Position numbers and translations under genes: made by a program
Notes under the pieces: model-generated
Told to the model about the DNA's origin: nothing
What the model saw: the letters and a program-made list of their open reading frames with translations, nothing else
Databases searched by the model: none
NCBI GenBank assembly: GCA_015179045.1
Contig: WHUZ01000015.1
Location: 1-64,000 of the forward strand
Reading direction: 5' to 3'
DNA length: 64,000 bases
DNA from: Kalaharituber pfeilii
Lineage: Eukaryota; Ascomycota; Pezizomycetes; Pezizales; Pezizaceae
Shown here: one piece after another, positions 10,799 to 22,009 of the stretch
Layout: every line of letters begins with the position of its first letter
How positions within the stretch are numbered: the first letter of the stretch is position 1

Positions 10799-11167
10799 AT
10801 GGCAGACAGCCAGATACAGTGCCCGTTACCTGTTTCAGGAAAGCAGCCTCACAAGAGAGTCAATACTGACAGGGCCTGGGCTGAGGGACAGAGCACAGCC
10901 ATAACAGCGGCATTCACGGGGGTAGTATCAGCAACAGGGAGAAGGGCACCAGTCAGGGCTCCGGAAGGGGTTCCGAGGACCTAGGACCCAATTGCAGAAA
11001 TATGTTAAGGTGGCAGCACCGGCACCAGCTGCAGATATACAAACTCCAGCAGCGGCAATAAAAGTAACACCAGCGGCGCCCGCTTGGTCCAGCTCAGTCG
11101 GAAGAGAGGAGGAACCAAAGCCAGTGGAAGGTTGGCGAAGGCAAGGACTCTTAATGCCGGAATATTA
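10799..11167 (+). pseudogene. Ala/Pro-rich ORF with TATA-like upstream, possible LINE ORF1 start
   Basis: ATG at 10799 opens 61 codons (MADSQIQCPLPVSGKQ...). A +1 shift near 10980 continues as QLQKYVKVAAPAPAADIQ and ends at MPEY* (11167). Upstream are GTGTATATAAGTGG (about 10478) and a C/G-rich repetitive leader (10560-10680). This architecture would fit the 5' UTR and gag-like ORF1 start of a retroelement, but there is no diagnostic domain, so the call is a guess. Confidence 0.3.
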
Positions 11168-11614
11168 ACCGGCTGCCCTTTCGAGGGGTTGCTTGCTAAA
11201 ATTATCAAGCAGTTTAAAACGGTTATTTTATTATTTGAATATAATAAATAAATTATTTTATACTGCTAGCCTGGTAGGATTTCAACCATCTAGCGGGAGG
11301 TTCTAAAATTTCGAAATAATACGGTAATGTGTAAGGGAAAAAACCAATGGTCGGCTCGTGACTGAAACGGGAGTGTTGTAACAAATTACTAGCCAGAAAG
11401 GAGGGCGAATCTAGGACCTTAAACAGCATCACTTTCATGATCCACTGGCGGATTGAATTTCGATGTGAATATGCCCACTGGATGGGAGACGAGCAAAATT
11501 ATTAGGCAACTTGCAGACACCATAATGACCTGGCTTCGTTGTTTGTCATACCTGAATTACTTTGGCAGCTTTGGCAAAGCACAAATTAATGTTAAATATT
11601 GCCGGTTTTAGTTT

Positions 11615-11862
11615 GACACTGGAAGGGAAGACTTCCGAGGGGGGAGGAGGAGTTGAGACGACCGGCGAAAGCGGAGAAGGACGGGGGGGGCTAAGCTAGT
11701 GGAGATTCTGGAGTGGGCGGCGGGGTGAAACTTACCGTTTAGTATTTCTTATTATTTCCTCTTTTATATATGTTACGACATTACCTCATTTCATGTACTT
11801 AACCTCGCCATAGCCCGCAGGGCGGCATGCGAGTAATGAAATAAAAAAACAAAAAAACAAAA
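11615..11862 (+). mobile_element. LINE-A 3'-end fragment
   Basis: WKGRLPRG and VEILEWAAG* are encoded in shifted frames. A ~75-nt UTR ending ATGTACTTAAC follows, then the complete tail-A CTCGCC...GCGAGTAATGAAAT and an A-rich tail interrupted by C (to about 11862). No certain target duplication was found. Confidence 0.75.
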
Positions 11863-12179
11863 TGGGGTATCGGCCCGGGAAAAAGCAGCTCAGCTGACAG
11901 GCAGGAAAGATACATTAGAGTGGTCTATTCCACAAAAGTGCTACCCAGTCTGCGTGGTGAGAGTCATATGCAGAGATATAGTGCCGACTGCCCATGCCAG
12001 TCCGCCTCTTTCATTTCCTTGCTATCTACGTTTGCATACTCGCATGGCTCACCTCACAATGTGCAAATCAATGGGCAGCCTTGTCTTCCCGACGCAGCAA
12101 TGCAGGGAGGCTACTCGGATAAATCTTTGCACCTGCTGCTAGGTGCTCCATCCATAGAGACTAAGCTAGAGCTGATGTG

Positions 12180-12900
12180 ATGGTACGATGGGCAGAAAGG
12201 TTGCTGGAGGGGTCTCAGGGTGGCCACTGGAAGGTCTGTAGGGGGTGCTACTCGAGTGGCTGCTGGAGTGGATGCCGGAGTGGGGGCACGAGATGTTGCT
12301 GCAGCTGCCGGATAGTCGGTGTGACTGAGAGGCGGAGGCGGTGGGAGGGTGCGATATATTGTCAAGGCCTTTGCAAGTGAGGGGCGGGGAGGCGAAGAAT
12401 GCGTGCAAGTACTACGGCAGCGGCTGTATCGGGGTGGAATCGAGACCTGTTCGAGGGGTATATTTTAGAGGCGTATTGGAGGTGCAGCTGTCAGGCGGTG
12501 GAGGAGCGGGTTTGAGAACGTGCTGTTGAACGTAAGATGGAGCGTGCCATTGAAAGAGTGGTGTGAGGGGGTTGGAGCTAAATGCTGAGCGGCAGCCGGA
12601 CCGTTGGGGGGATTGTTTGAGGGGTTGTAGGAGGGGTCGGCGAGGGGTGGTGTGGTAGTGGAGCGGATGAGAGGGCGCGATGGGACAGAGCGAAGCGACT
12701 GGAGGGAAGGCGCGGTGCGACGCTGGTGTGAGACGGTGAGGTGGGATCAGGCCGCGGCATAGGGTGCAGAGACAGGCCGTTGAGGGGCCGCTGAAGGGGC
12801 CACCCGAGGGCCGCCTGAGGGACTGCTGACTCAGCTGCCTCCCCCTGCCCCTTAATCTCCACAGCGCAGAGAGTACTTCGTACTTGAGCTCCTCACACGC
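12180..12900 (-). repeat. Repeat family C, Pro/Ser-rich copy
   Basis: On the minus strand the 12230-12360 part matches 20640-20760 (AATCGCACC..., CAGCAGCTGCAGCAACATCTC), with variable-length cytosine- and proline-coding runs. The translated run is Pro/Ser/His-rich (about 200 codons, 12412-13020), which reflects composition more than a conserved protein. Other copies: 19600-20980, 53165-53620 and 60000-60450. Confidence 0.5.
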
Positions 12901-13834
12901 CAGGGGCCTCGGCCCATGGATTTCGGCCGCCAGCCTTCTGCTTCTGACAGTTATGGTATCGCCTGCCTCTGCTCTGCCATTCAATGAGAAACCCTTAGGG
13001 TTTCTCCAGCAAAAACGCACAGACTCCTGTTCAATGCCATCAACTCAATCGGCCTCCGTCGCAGTGTAGAGCCCTGTGCCCCTCTTGCGCCAGCTTCTCA
13101 AGTAACCGCCTGCCGCATTTCCTCCGGCGCCATCTCACTATTCCCAAACTCGCGTCTAGACATCCTTATAAGCTGTTCCTTGCGTGCCCCGGCCCTAAGT
13201 GGTTGATATCCTCCACCCATGATCCGCATGGTGCTTATGTATTTCCTCGTCCCTTAGCAATCCTGCTATCGACTCAAACACCTCCCTCTTATTTCCGAAT
13301 ATAACGTCTTAGATCTTCCTGGCAACATGTTATTGGAACCTCCCCCCGGCGTGTCCGACTCTCTGATCGCCTGATGAGTACACCACCACGCCTGGAGCCG
13401 CGCCGGCACCAGGGCCCAGCTGCCTGACCTTCGAGAAATAGGGACAAGGCAACGAGGCATTGACCTGCCTAAGCCTCCTGCTTCCCACTACCCCAAACCT
13501 TCAACCGATTCCCCACAAGGGCCTGGCATTAACAAGACTCCCCTCTCCAGTGAACTTTATATGCGGTTGTGCTCCATATCCAACACCTTTATATTAGGTG
13601 CTCTCCCCCACCCTGCGATCAGGTGCTAAGTCTTTCTTATCTCCACTTACCTCGAAATCCGCCTGCCTTCGATCACCTCTCCGCGGCTACCCCATACGTC
13701 ATACAGTACTCCTCCTAATTTGCGTCTCATCATGTAGGTGAAGTCATCGATATATGATCTCACATTCCCTCCGCCGGTTGCCTTCTCTAAATTGCCGCTA
13801 CCGCTGGTTCCACTACAATCAGCAGCAACCCCGC
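12901..13834. other. No recognised gene
   Basis: C/T-rich sequence with no coding or repeat identity recognised; it is the target region of the LINE-A insertion that starts at 13848. Confidence 0.35.
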
Positions 13835-13847
13835 ACCGCGCTCACTG

Positions 13848-15205
13848 AAAAGACTCAGACTGGGCAAAGCGGCATGGGCGACAGCAGCAAGACTCACAAA
13901 GTTACACCCAGCGAAACAGCGCCAGCTATACACAAGCATCGCCAGGAATATCGCGACGTGGGGGGCGTGGGCCTGGAGCGACTACGCTCACGGAGCTCCA
14001 AAAGAACGAAAGCTAAGGGACCTGGAGAAGTGGCAATATACTGTCACACGAGGCATAATTCGGGCGCCATGGGGGACAAGAAGAGAGGTGGTTGAAGGCC
14101 TGGCGAACTTGGAGTCGATAGAGACCTTCGTGAGAGCTGAGGCTGAGCGGGTAGAAGCAAGGGCACTCCGGTTCGAAGAGGAGGAGATACGAAGAAAAGA
14201 CTCGGAGAGCACGTACTTAAGAGGGAACTTCCAACACGGGGGGGAATTGCCTTTAGTGATCCTACCGACCTTGACCAGAGACGCGGAGGTGGCAGAGTGG
14301 AGAAGACACATAGATGACACAGTGGAAGAAGGATGGATTACAGCATACACAGACGGTAGCATGATCGGAGAGAAGGCCGGAGCAGGTATATCAATCGGAG
14401 GAGAGACGGATTCGATATATCTGGGAGCCCAGGCTACTGTCAACGATGCGGAGATATATGCAATCAGCGAGGCTGCAGAAAGGATGGAAGGAGAGCTACT
14501 CATCATCACAGATTCCAAGTTCGCGATATCCAGGATGTCAGCAATAGCAAAGGGACTGTCAACACCAGACGGGGCGACGAGGAGACTCAGGGAAGCCTGG
14601 AAAAGGCGACTGGATAGGGGGGACCTAGACATGGCTGTGATGTGGGTGAAAGGTCACAAAAGTATACCAGGAAATGAAGCAGCAGATGAGGCAGCGAGAA
14701 TAGGGACAGCGCTACAGTGCGCGGCAGAGGTGGTGACGGAAGCGGGGATAAGACAGGAGGCAAAGCGAGAGAGAGCACGAGAAAGAAATAGACTGGGTCT
14801 GACATACCGACCTCTGGAGAGACTCGGCGCGCGAGTATCGAGACTAGCGGGACTGTTGGGGGCGAAGGGACTACGCGCATGGAGACATCACATAGGGAGG
14901 CGACAGACCCAGGGTGTAGGTGGTGCGGGGAGGCGGAGGAGACCACCGTACATTTACTGGAGGGGTGTAGAGTGTGGCAGAAGAAATGGCCCGGGGGCAT
15001 GGCAGCAATAAGAAAACCCCCAAAGTGCAGGGAAGGAGAAGGTGACCCACTACAGGGGCTGATGGAGATGATGGAAGAGGACGGAGGGTGACTTCAGTTA
15101 CATTTCAGTGTGCCAGTATTTTATTTTCTCTATCTCTTTTAGTTCCTGTTGATCACATGTACCTAACACATCGCCATAGCCCACAGGGCGGTAAGCGATA
15201 AATGA

Positions 15206-15240
<35 letters not shown>
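13848..15240 (+). mobile_element. LINE-A, 1.39-kb 5'-truncated copy
   Basis: A perfect 13-bp target duplication ACCGCGCTCACTG (13835-13847 and 15241-15253) gives exact boundaries. The copy starts in the RT-to-RNase H linker (LGKAAWATAARL), runs through RNase H and the zinc finger, and ends in the AT-type hairpin tail (ATCGCCATAG...GCGATAAATGATAT) plus a ~30-nt poly(A). Confidence 0.95.
14088..15091 (+). pseudogene. LINE-A ORF2 C-terminal region: RNase H and CCHC finger
   Basis: The frame from 14088 encodes the linker (VVEGLANLESIETFV), then RNase H with catalytic positions in AYTDGSM (Asp), NDAEIYAISEA (Glu), IITDSK (Asp) and GNEAADEAA (Asp). Near 14900 a frameshift moves the finger CRWCGEAEETTVHLLEGC into the frame 14879-15091, so the protein is broken. 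Upstream (13848-14090) the linker is in a third frame. RNase H would remove the RNA template during retrotransposition. Confidence 0.85.
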
Positions 15241-15243
<3 letters not shown>

Positions 15244-15253
15244 GCGCTCACTG

Positions 15254-16235
15254 GTGACTTGGGGCACTCCACCCCACATCACTAGCTCCCTCTCCCTCAT
15301 TTCCCCATCTTATCGTCCTCGATTTTGGAACTGCTACACTCAAAAGCTTCCCCAGGAAAGCTCCTGCATCCCAATAGGCCTGATAGCCCCACTCCTGATG
15401 TGAAATAGTGGATACAGGCGTAATAGAGTGTCCGAGGGGCAATTGAACCTTTACAGACTTAACTGAGGTACGCAGACCTTTTTTTGAATTGGGCCTGTAC
15501 CTTATTCCATTTTGCAGTTTCCCCTCACTCGGGCTAAACTGGGTTGCCGACTGGCCCGGGCCACCCATTATTACATGGAGGTCCTGAGAGGGCTAATATA
15601 CGTATACATACTTTCTAAATCCGCATCGAAGTTCTGATATATGAGAGCCTGCGTATTGATACTAGTTACCTTCTTAGGTTGCGGTTATACCAGTAACACG
15701 CTTCCAGGTACTACTGTATATCATCCCTACAGGTTACGTTTGTTTGTATTGATTACTATTATCTAGTGATATAAGTTCAACTTCGCATAGTTTGATATCT
15801 AGCTAGACTGGTCGTTTAGCAGGTGGAGTATCCTGCCATAGCGACTAGCGGTAGAGAGGGGGAAGCAGAGATACGTAGGTGGGCGTCAAATAAATCGCAG
15901 CTATCTTCTACAAAGGATATTTAAAAAAGTAAGTTCTAAATGTTCCGGGCCGCTCAGTTCAGGTCACTCGATACCGTTTTATACAATGAAAAAAGGGTCA
16001 CGTACCCAGTGACGCTCTACAAATCAACACTGAGAGGGGCGTAAAATGCGCCACTGATAAATCCTGTTGATCAGGGAAATTTTCATTGCCGAATGCGGAT
16101 GAAAAGTGCCCTTATGTTGAGGATATGTAGCGAATATGCATGTCTCAAGTGGCCCCGGGTCTACAGAGTCGTCCCCGCTAGCCCGTGTCATGAGTGTGAT
16201 GGAACATAAATAGTTAAACTGCACGAAGCTATATC
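15254..16235. other. Intergenic, nothing recognised
   Basis: No credible genes or repeats were recognised between the LINE-A copy and the MULE. Confidence 0.4.
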
Positions 16236-16244
16236 TGCCAGTCC

Positions 16245-17782
16245 CGGGATGTCTCCGGACAGTCCTTTTGGACTGTCCTGACTGTCCTGACTGTCCCGAA
16301 GGTTGCATAACTGACTGTCCCGTCTTGCATATGGTGCGGCTGAGCTCACTGTCTTGGTGTGGCAGACTGTCTTGGTGCGGCAGATATTTTCGGTGCAGGG
16401 TAATCAGTGCGCCTAACTCTCCGAACTGGGAAATTTTTCTTTGATAATTCCCACTGTAGCTACTGGTTTTGAGATTTTCATTTTGCAAGACTCCAACACA
16501 ATTACAAAGGCTTCACGCACTTTACATCCCAGATATTTTCCAGCCGATACATATATTCATATAGTACTCGCGAGTCCTTATTTAAATTTTTCTGCCCTAT
16601 ACTTGCTTTGCGCTCACTAAAATGTCACTCTCCACTGCAACCAGTACCTTGAGTGCGAAATAGACCTGGACTCCACACCCGAGCCTTCCAAAGGCGCTTG
16701 TTTCGGTAGTAATAAAGGTTGTAGAAGAGATGCCTGAATTACATTGTGAAGACCCTATGGATGGCGAGCAATATGCATGGCCAAATATGGCTTTAGATAG
16801 ACTCCAGGACTATGCATTTACCAAAGGCTTCGCTGTGGTGACTTTGAGTGGGTCTGAAAAGAAAGGTCGTATACGCTATGGATGTGTACATCATGGCAAG
16901 CCCGGAGATACTAGAAAACTAGATGCAGAGAATTCTGAAGGTATGTCAATATATTTTAATTAAGACTTATGTACTAATATATATATAGTACAGCGCAGAC
17001 ACCAGACCAACACACAAGCCAAAGAATGTCTATGGGCAATATCTATCAATTTGCGAGTAGATAGAGATAGTGGAATAGATACTTGGGTGCTTGCGACATC
17101 AGATAAAATCCATACTCACCCTTTGGCACCAAATCCATTAATATATATCCAGCATAAACGTCGCAATACTGATTATCAGCAGGCAGTAGGAGATGCTATA
17201 CAGCATAGGCGAGCAGGATTGAGTTACAACATGTCCTTACACCTTCGTACAGAAGAAGGAATGCAGTTGAATCCTAAAGCATACTATAACAGCCGTCTAG
17301 GCAGTAAAATTCCTATTACTGTTGAGGAAAGAATCAATCGGATATTAAGAGAACTAACAACAGCTGGTTGTCATATCACTGATCATTTCACAGTACCAAC
17401 AGTACCTCATCACTTTGCACCAGTCGTATCTTCCAGCATATTGCCCCAAAGTAAAAATAAAGAAAAAGTAGCTGGTCGTACCTTGACAGGAGCTGAAATG
17501 GCAGAAAGGCAGCAAAAGTGGGCTCGGACAGAGAGTGTGGAGCGTAATAAGACTCAAGATTGTATCACTATATCTTCTACTGCATCAGTATGATGTATCA
17601 TTCTGTATTTCGTACAATCATGTATTTAGGTACTTCGCTTTTTTAATGAATTCTCGCTAGTGGCCAAGTTTGAGACAGGCAGCTCAGCCGCACCATATGC
17701 AAGATGGGACAGTCAGTTATGCAACCTTCGGGACAGTCAGGACAGTCAGGACAGTCCAAAAGGACTGTCCGGAGACATCCCG
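16245..17782. mobile_element. MULE-type DNA transposon, 1,538 bp, non-autonomous
   Basis: Terminal inverted repeats of about 105 bp (16245-16350 and 17677-17782) begin CGGGATGTCTCCGGACAGTC. They are flanked by a perfect 9-bp duplication TGCCAGTCC (16236-16244 and 17783-17791), the hallmark of Mutator-like elements. The TIRs contain tandem GACTGTCCT units and a GGACAGTCC/GGACTGTCC hairpin. The single internal gene (16730-17593) has a DNA-binding domain but no MULE catalytic domain. Confidence 0.9.
16730..17593 (+). CDS. FAR1/WRKY-GCM1-type DNA-binding protein of a MULE
   Basis: Exons 16730-16940 and 16989-17593 give 271 aa. The 48-bp intron has donor GTATGT, branch TACTAAT and acceptor TATAG. 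The N-terminal ~130 aa follow the FAR1/MULE N-terminal zinc fold: LDRLQDYAFTKGFAVV, GCVHH, KECLWAISINLRV, TWVLATSDKIHTHPLAP, i.e. Cys...Cys...HxH. The rest (QHKRRNTDYQQAVGDAIQ..., then Lys/Gln/Thr-rich) lacks the DDE catalytic core that normally follows. No frame damage is seen. It could be a deletion derivative that still binds the TIRs, or a repressor or domesticated protein. Confidence 0.75.
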
Positions 17783-17799
17783 TGCCAGTCCATACACTG

Positions 17800-18390
17800 T
17801 GAAGTGGCAGAAGTACAGCATAAGTGAACAGAACACAATCTCAAGAGTGCTAAATCGAGCTGGCTAACCTGAGCACAAAAATCAAAGAAACTATTTCAAA
17901 CAAGGCAGTGAAAGGAAGTAAGAGCGATGAGGAATGTCGACATAACCATTCCTGGTTTGCGGCAGAATTCCCAGTATCTGCCTATTCGTTAGGCTTATGC
18001 GTCTGATATGCTTCTACCAGGAATTCTGCTCTTTGCTGATCTGTTTGCGGCGGCATTGGCGATTGGGCATACGGTCCGCTGTATTGGGTTCCAATCGAAT
18101 GTCTAGGCCCCATGGGGGTAGCTTATCGAAGTCATGGTTTGAACGGCAAGTTTTATGGGCCACTAGAGCATTATTCGCCAGCAGGGCTTTCATAAGTAGT
18201 TTCGGTAGCGGCTTGGTGTTCCAAGGCGGCTTCGTTTAGGGCTAGGGATTGCCACGTATGAGTTCCAGTTGCTTACGCAAGGGCTATGTGCCCTATTTTA
18301 CTGCATCTGTTGACCTGTGCTCCTGCTGCCAAAAGCTGACTTTACAACCTCCCCATATCCTTTTCGAGCTATGCAAGTAGCTACGCAACT
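17800..18390 (-). pseudogene. Ankyrin-gene relic, paralogue of 47600-48800
   Basis: On the minus strand this aligns with the 3' half of the ankyrin gene at 47784: shared blocks include GTTTGCGGCAGAATTCCCAGT (plus sense, about 17957), CATGGGGGTAGCTTATCGAA and CATTATTCGCCA. Frameshifts and stops are frequent and the ANK repeats (18300-18380) are barely readable. The homology also covers the 3' flank (17806-17870 against 47610-47680). Confidence 0.75.
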
Positions 18391-18419
18391 TAAGGCCTCG
18401 GAAAGGATTTGAGGGGATT

Positions 18420-18476
18420 TTTTTTTTTATATCAGTACTCGCGTGCCGCCCTACGGGCTATGGCGAGGCTTTATTA
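18420..18476 (-). mobile_element. Tail-A retro-insertion
   Basis: Poly(T) then ATATCAGTACTCGCGTGCCG and CCCTACGGGCTATGGCGAGG, the GCGAG/CTCGC hairpin type on the minus strand. UTR-like sequence may continue to about 18510. No clear target duplication. Confidence 0.7.
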
Positions 18477-18577
18477 AAAGAAAGGAAAAACCCAACTAGG
18501 TTTAAGTACATGATGCACGCGGTTCACTCTGTATTGTGGGGGGAGCGGCCAGCAGTCTAACTCATCTCCGTCCTCTT

Positions 18578-19120
18578 TCAGCCTCGTACTGGCTCGCCTT
18601 GAGCCATCTTCCTCCAAGTCGCACCCGCCAGCTGTGGGGATAAACCCCGCTGCCTAGGATATATGTTGACCATTGCCACGTGTCCAGCCTTAGCAGCCTC
18701 TGTCACTAATGAACTCCAGCTCCCTAGAGCTTCCCCCGGCACGAGTCTCTCAAAGATCAATCGCTGCACGTGTAGAATGTAGTGCTTTGCGCAGATATTC
18801 TGGATTGTGATCAAGCTCCGCCCCAGCTTGTAATAGATATTCACAGGTCGTAGGTGGCCCCTCTCTAGAGCGGCCATGAGAGTTGTGAGAGATTCACAAT
18901 CTAACTGTGAGCCTTGGTTGAGATAGAACAGGACCAGGTAAGGAAATCCGAGCGTAGTTGAGGCTAGGAGAGGCTTCTCAGAAACCTTGCGTTCATACTT
19001 TGTACCCGCAGAAGCTCGCACAAGGAAACCCTGCACGTACTGAGCGGGGAGAATGTCATGTGAGGCTACCTCTTGGACTATCAGTTGAATTAGAACATCA
19101 TGCGAACTCTGAACCTCCAA
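18578..19120 (-). CDS. Ankyrin-like hypothetical protein, possibly a remnant
   Basis: A 180-aa open frame. Two segments resemble degenerate ankyrin units: TTLMAALERGHLRPVNIYYK and SSLVTEAAKAGHVAMVNIYP, each with the A..GH...V pattern. It lies just upstream, on the same strand, of the ankyrin relic at 17800-18390, so it may be another piece of the same decayed locus cut by the tail-A insertion. No start or splice evidence. Confidence 0.4.
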   Translation of the reverse strand: MEVQSSHDVLIQLIVQEVASHDILPAQYVQGFLVRASAGTKYERKVSEKPLLASTTLGFPYLVLFYLNQGSQLDCESLTTLMAALERGHLRPVNIYYKLGRSLITIQNICAKHYILHVQRLIFERLVPGEALGSWSSLVTEAAKAGHVAMVNIYPRQRGLSPQLAGATWRKMAQGEPVRG

Positions 19121-19600
19121 TTTAAAATGCTCATAATAAATTTTGGTTATAAATATTGCGATTTTTAATTTTTTCCCTTATTTGGATGGCAATCTGATTC
19201 AGCAATAGCAGATTGGTATGATGCTATGCATTTGCTATAGTTGTGATATATCCACAAGAAGTAGTAGAGCGAGAAAAGCGTGACCAGGGGTACCAAGAAA
19301 TAGCAGATCGTAACCACATCAGGCATATTAAAGGGCACAACAGAATAAAAGGAAGAGGAGCAGATGTGGAAGTAGTCAAACTTGCCATACCAGGAAGAGA
19401 CAGTTCCCGAAATCGGGAATAATGATGGCAGCGAAAAGACACAGTTCGCCTACGCCCCGCGAGGGATTGCGGTTCGAGGCTGCCAGATTGCACCCAGTCG
19501 CATCCTGTGCTGGTGCAGCTGCAGTGGCATCTTCGCTGCAATATTAAATGAGGGATATAAAGCGAAATATTAAAAACGAGTCGCCCCCAGTTCCAGCTCC
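19121..19600. other. Nothing firmly recognised
   Basis: Scattered coding-like codons near 19290-19410 do not form a continuous protein. Confidence 0.3.
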
Positions 19601-20985
19601 CAATTGATCATTGCTAGAATGCCGAACTCCTAAGAGACCACTGCTGGGACCGGAGCATCTCTCAGGAAGATGCTGGACAACCCCCTTGCCCAGCTCAGAC
19701 TCCAACCGGGGCTCGGAATTCGATACCTCTCTATGGCGCTCGTTGTTACCTCCATCACCTGTTCAGGAGACTACTCCATCACTAGAGATAACAGCATTCC
19801 ACTTCGACCAAGGCATAGGCCAGTTAAACCGAACAAAAACATGAGCCTCTTGACCGGGTAATCACACCATACCACCCACCAACCTTTTCACCCCGCCTCA
19901 CCACTTCTCAAACGTACCTCTTGGTTCGGCAGCTGCAGCCTCTCCCGCAGTCTCTCCGACGCCTCCTCCGGCGGTCCCCTTCATGGGCCCTCGTCCCACC
20001 ACTCGTCCCAGCGCACCGTCCCATCATAGTCTTCTTGGCACGGCCCCCGACCGAAGTCCCATCGCACCACCCGATCGCACCGTGCCACCAGCGCCACCGC
20101 CGCCCCGCCCCCCTCCGACCGCCCCAACATGATTTCGCACTCCTTTCTCACATCACTCCAACCACACGCTCGACTGCACGTTCAACAGCACGTTCTGGCA
20201 CCCCGTTAGCCTACCGCCAGTCAACAGCACCCCTCACACCGCCTCTAAATCCCAATCTGCCACAGCTCGCTAGCAGTACTTTGCAACCCCCCCCACCCCC
20301 CCCCCCCCGGTCTCCACCGCGTCTGTAAAGTTCACGCTGCTATGACAGGAATAATACTGCATTCAATAGCAACTATCCGTGTTCGACATAATGATGACAA
20401 AAAACAGAATGAGAAGTCAACCCATACATATACCCGCACACTGGCTGAAGGCCCCTCCCCACAGTCCTCCCTACAGTTCTCCCTATCGGTCCAACCATCC
20501 CTCCGTCGCACTTATAAACTATCCGACGGCACAACAATTCCTCCGACCCGCATAAGCCTCATGCATGGGCGAGGGGCTAGATTAACGTTTCTCCAACAGC
20601 GTCTCAATCCCATCCCCCCTACAGCAGCCGTACTAATAAATCGCACCTCTCCCGACTTCTCAATCGCCCCCCATCCAGCAGCTGCAGCAACATCTCACAC
20701 TCTTGCTCCAGCAACCGGTCAAGCAACCATTCCCCCAGTAGCTCCTCTCATTGCTGCTTTTCCCGGATAGCGCAAACTAATCCTTTGTATAACGAATATT
20801 CCCATGTGCTTTTGTTAATTCCTTGTTTATATAAGCGTTTATCAAATTCGTTATACCCATTGAAATGTTCTGTATAGCAATTGCAGCATTCTCATAATCA
20901 ATTGGGGAGTACGCTGGGGCTGTAGAGAGCGGACCACGTCTATAGGGCAGTCGATGCCGGAATTCCTCATGATCACTAAATAGAG
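19600..20985 (+). repeat. Repeat family C, longest copy (interrupted by solo LTR)
   Basis: The shared left part AGATGCTGGACAACCCCCTT (19666) recurs at 53173 and, inverted, at about 60410. The shared right part includes TTTCCCGGATAGCGCAAA (20759; 53428 has TTTCCGGATAATGCAAA) and CGGACCACGTCTATA (20931; 53609). The middle is C-rich and Pro/Ser-coding. The solo copia LTR at 20324-20598 sits in the C-run region. Nature unknown: possibly a non-autonomous element with a low-complexity core. Confidence 0.55.
20324..20598 (-). mobile_element. Solo copia LTR (275 bp)
   Basis: This is the antisense match to the LTR at 5267-5530, starting TGTAAAGTTCACG and ending TTTCTCCAACA. It is flanked by a 5-bp duplication GCGTC (20319-20323 and 20599-20603). 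It presumably arose by LTR-LTR recombination. Confidence 0.9.
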
Positions 20986-21203
20986 TGATTTATTTCAAAG
21001 AAAGGGGTTGCATTAACACCCGGGGCGCACTTGTTGGTAACGCTCTGCCAAATTTCTGAGAGGATATGAGCCTTGTAGGTACACAGGGCTGTGGAAATAT
21101 GAGGGCTTCAGATCTCAACTTTGGTGCCGGAGGAAGCTTGGCTGAGCTTGGCGTAAATTCCAAAGCAAAAAGCTTGTGGGTACATCTATACGACTGGCGG
21201 AGG

Positions 21204-21997
21204 CCATGCGCAGAGAGGGGGAGCTGTTAATCGTAACGGACTCCAGGACCACGGTGACAAGGATGAAGGGGATAGCCAGGGAGGACCTAACCCCAGGAGG
21301 AGCAGAGGAGTGGGTACGGAGAAGGTGGGATGAAAGGATGTCGAGGGGGGATCGAGACCTGGCGATTCTGTGGGTAAAAGCACACACACCGAGGCGGACA
21401 CGGCGGCCAAAATAGCCACGGCGCTACAATACCAGGACGAGACGGTGACAGAAGCGGGCATCCGACAAGAGGCGAAGGCTAGTAGAGGGGTGGAGAGAAA
21501 GAGACTACAGCTGACGTACAGGCCACTCGAATACCTGGGGACCAGAAGGGGGGTAGCCACACTCGCAGGCATCATGGGGGACAAAGGATTGAGACAATGG
21601 AGACACCAGATAGGGAAGGAGGATTCACCGGAGTGCAGGTGGTGTGGAAAGGCCCTCGAGAATTACAGACATATATCGAGAGAGTGCGAGGCATGGAAGA
21701 AGAGACTACCGGGAGGAGAGACGGGGCTGAAGATGCCAATAGGAGTGGAGAAAGGGAAGGGGAAGGGGAAGGAAGAGGGGGAGAAGAAGGGGATGAAAGA
21801 GGGGGAGAAGAAGGGGATGACACTGGCCGAGGTGCTGGACTGGGCAGCGAGTTAGCTGTTTTTTATTCGACCATTATTTTTCCTTTACGCTCTTTTCTTA
21901 TCTATCATCTGCGAATCACACATTCTGTACTTAACACCTCGCCGTAGCCTGATAGGCGGTATGCGAGTAATGAAATAAATAAAAAAAAAAAAAAAAA
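21204..21997 (+). mobile_element. LINE-A, 0.8-kb 5'-truncated copy
   Basis: The 12-bp duplication GACTGGCGGAGG (21192-21203 and 21998-22009) bounds it. The copy encodes the second half of RNase H (GELLIVTDSR, DLAILWVKAHT), then after a frameshift near 21400 the finger CRWCGKALENYRHISREC and a C-terminus with a Gly/Lys/Glu-rich expansion (GKGKGKEEGEKKGMKEGEKK) before LAEVLDWAAS*. The hairpin uses CCT/AGG. Flanks at 21120-21175 and 22000-22060 resemble each other beyond the duplication (TAAATTCCAA...), an older local repeat. Confidence 0.9.
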
Positions 21998-22009
21998 GAC
22001 TGGCGGAGG

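Noticed and set aside
12412..13020. 202-aa Pro/Ser/His-rich minus-strand protein
   Set aside because: It falls largely in repeat family C and the composition follows the GC-rich repeat; homologous copies do not keep the frame.
16024..16488. 154-aa minus-strand frame over the MULE left TIR
   Set aside because: It reads the tandem GACTGTCC repeats (QSGQSGQSGQS) and flanking DNA; there is no matching frame in the right TIR.
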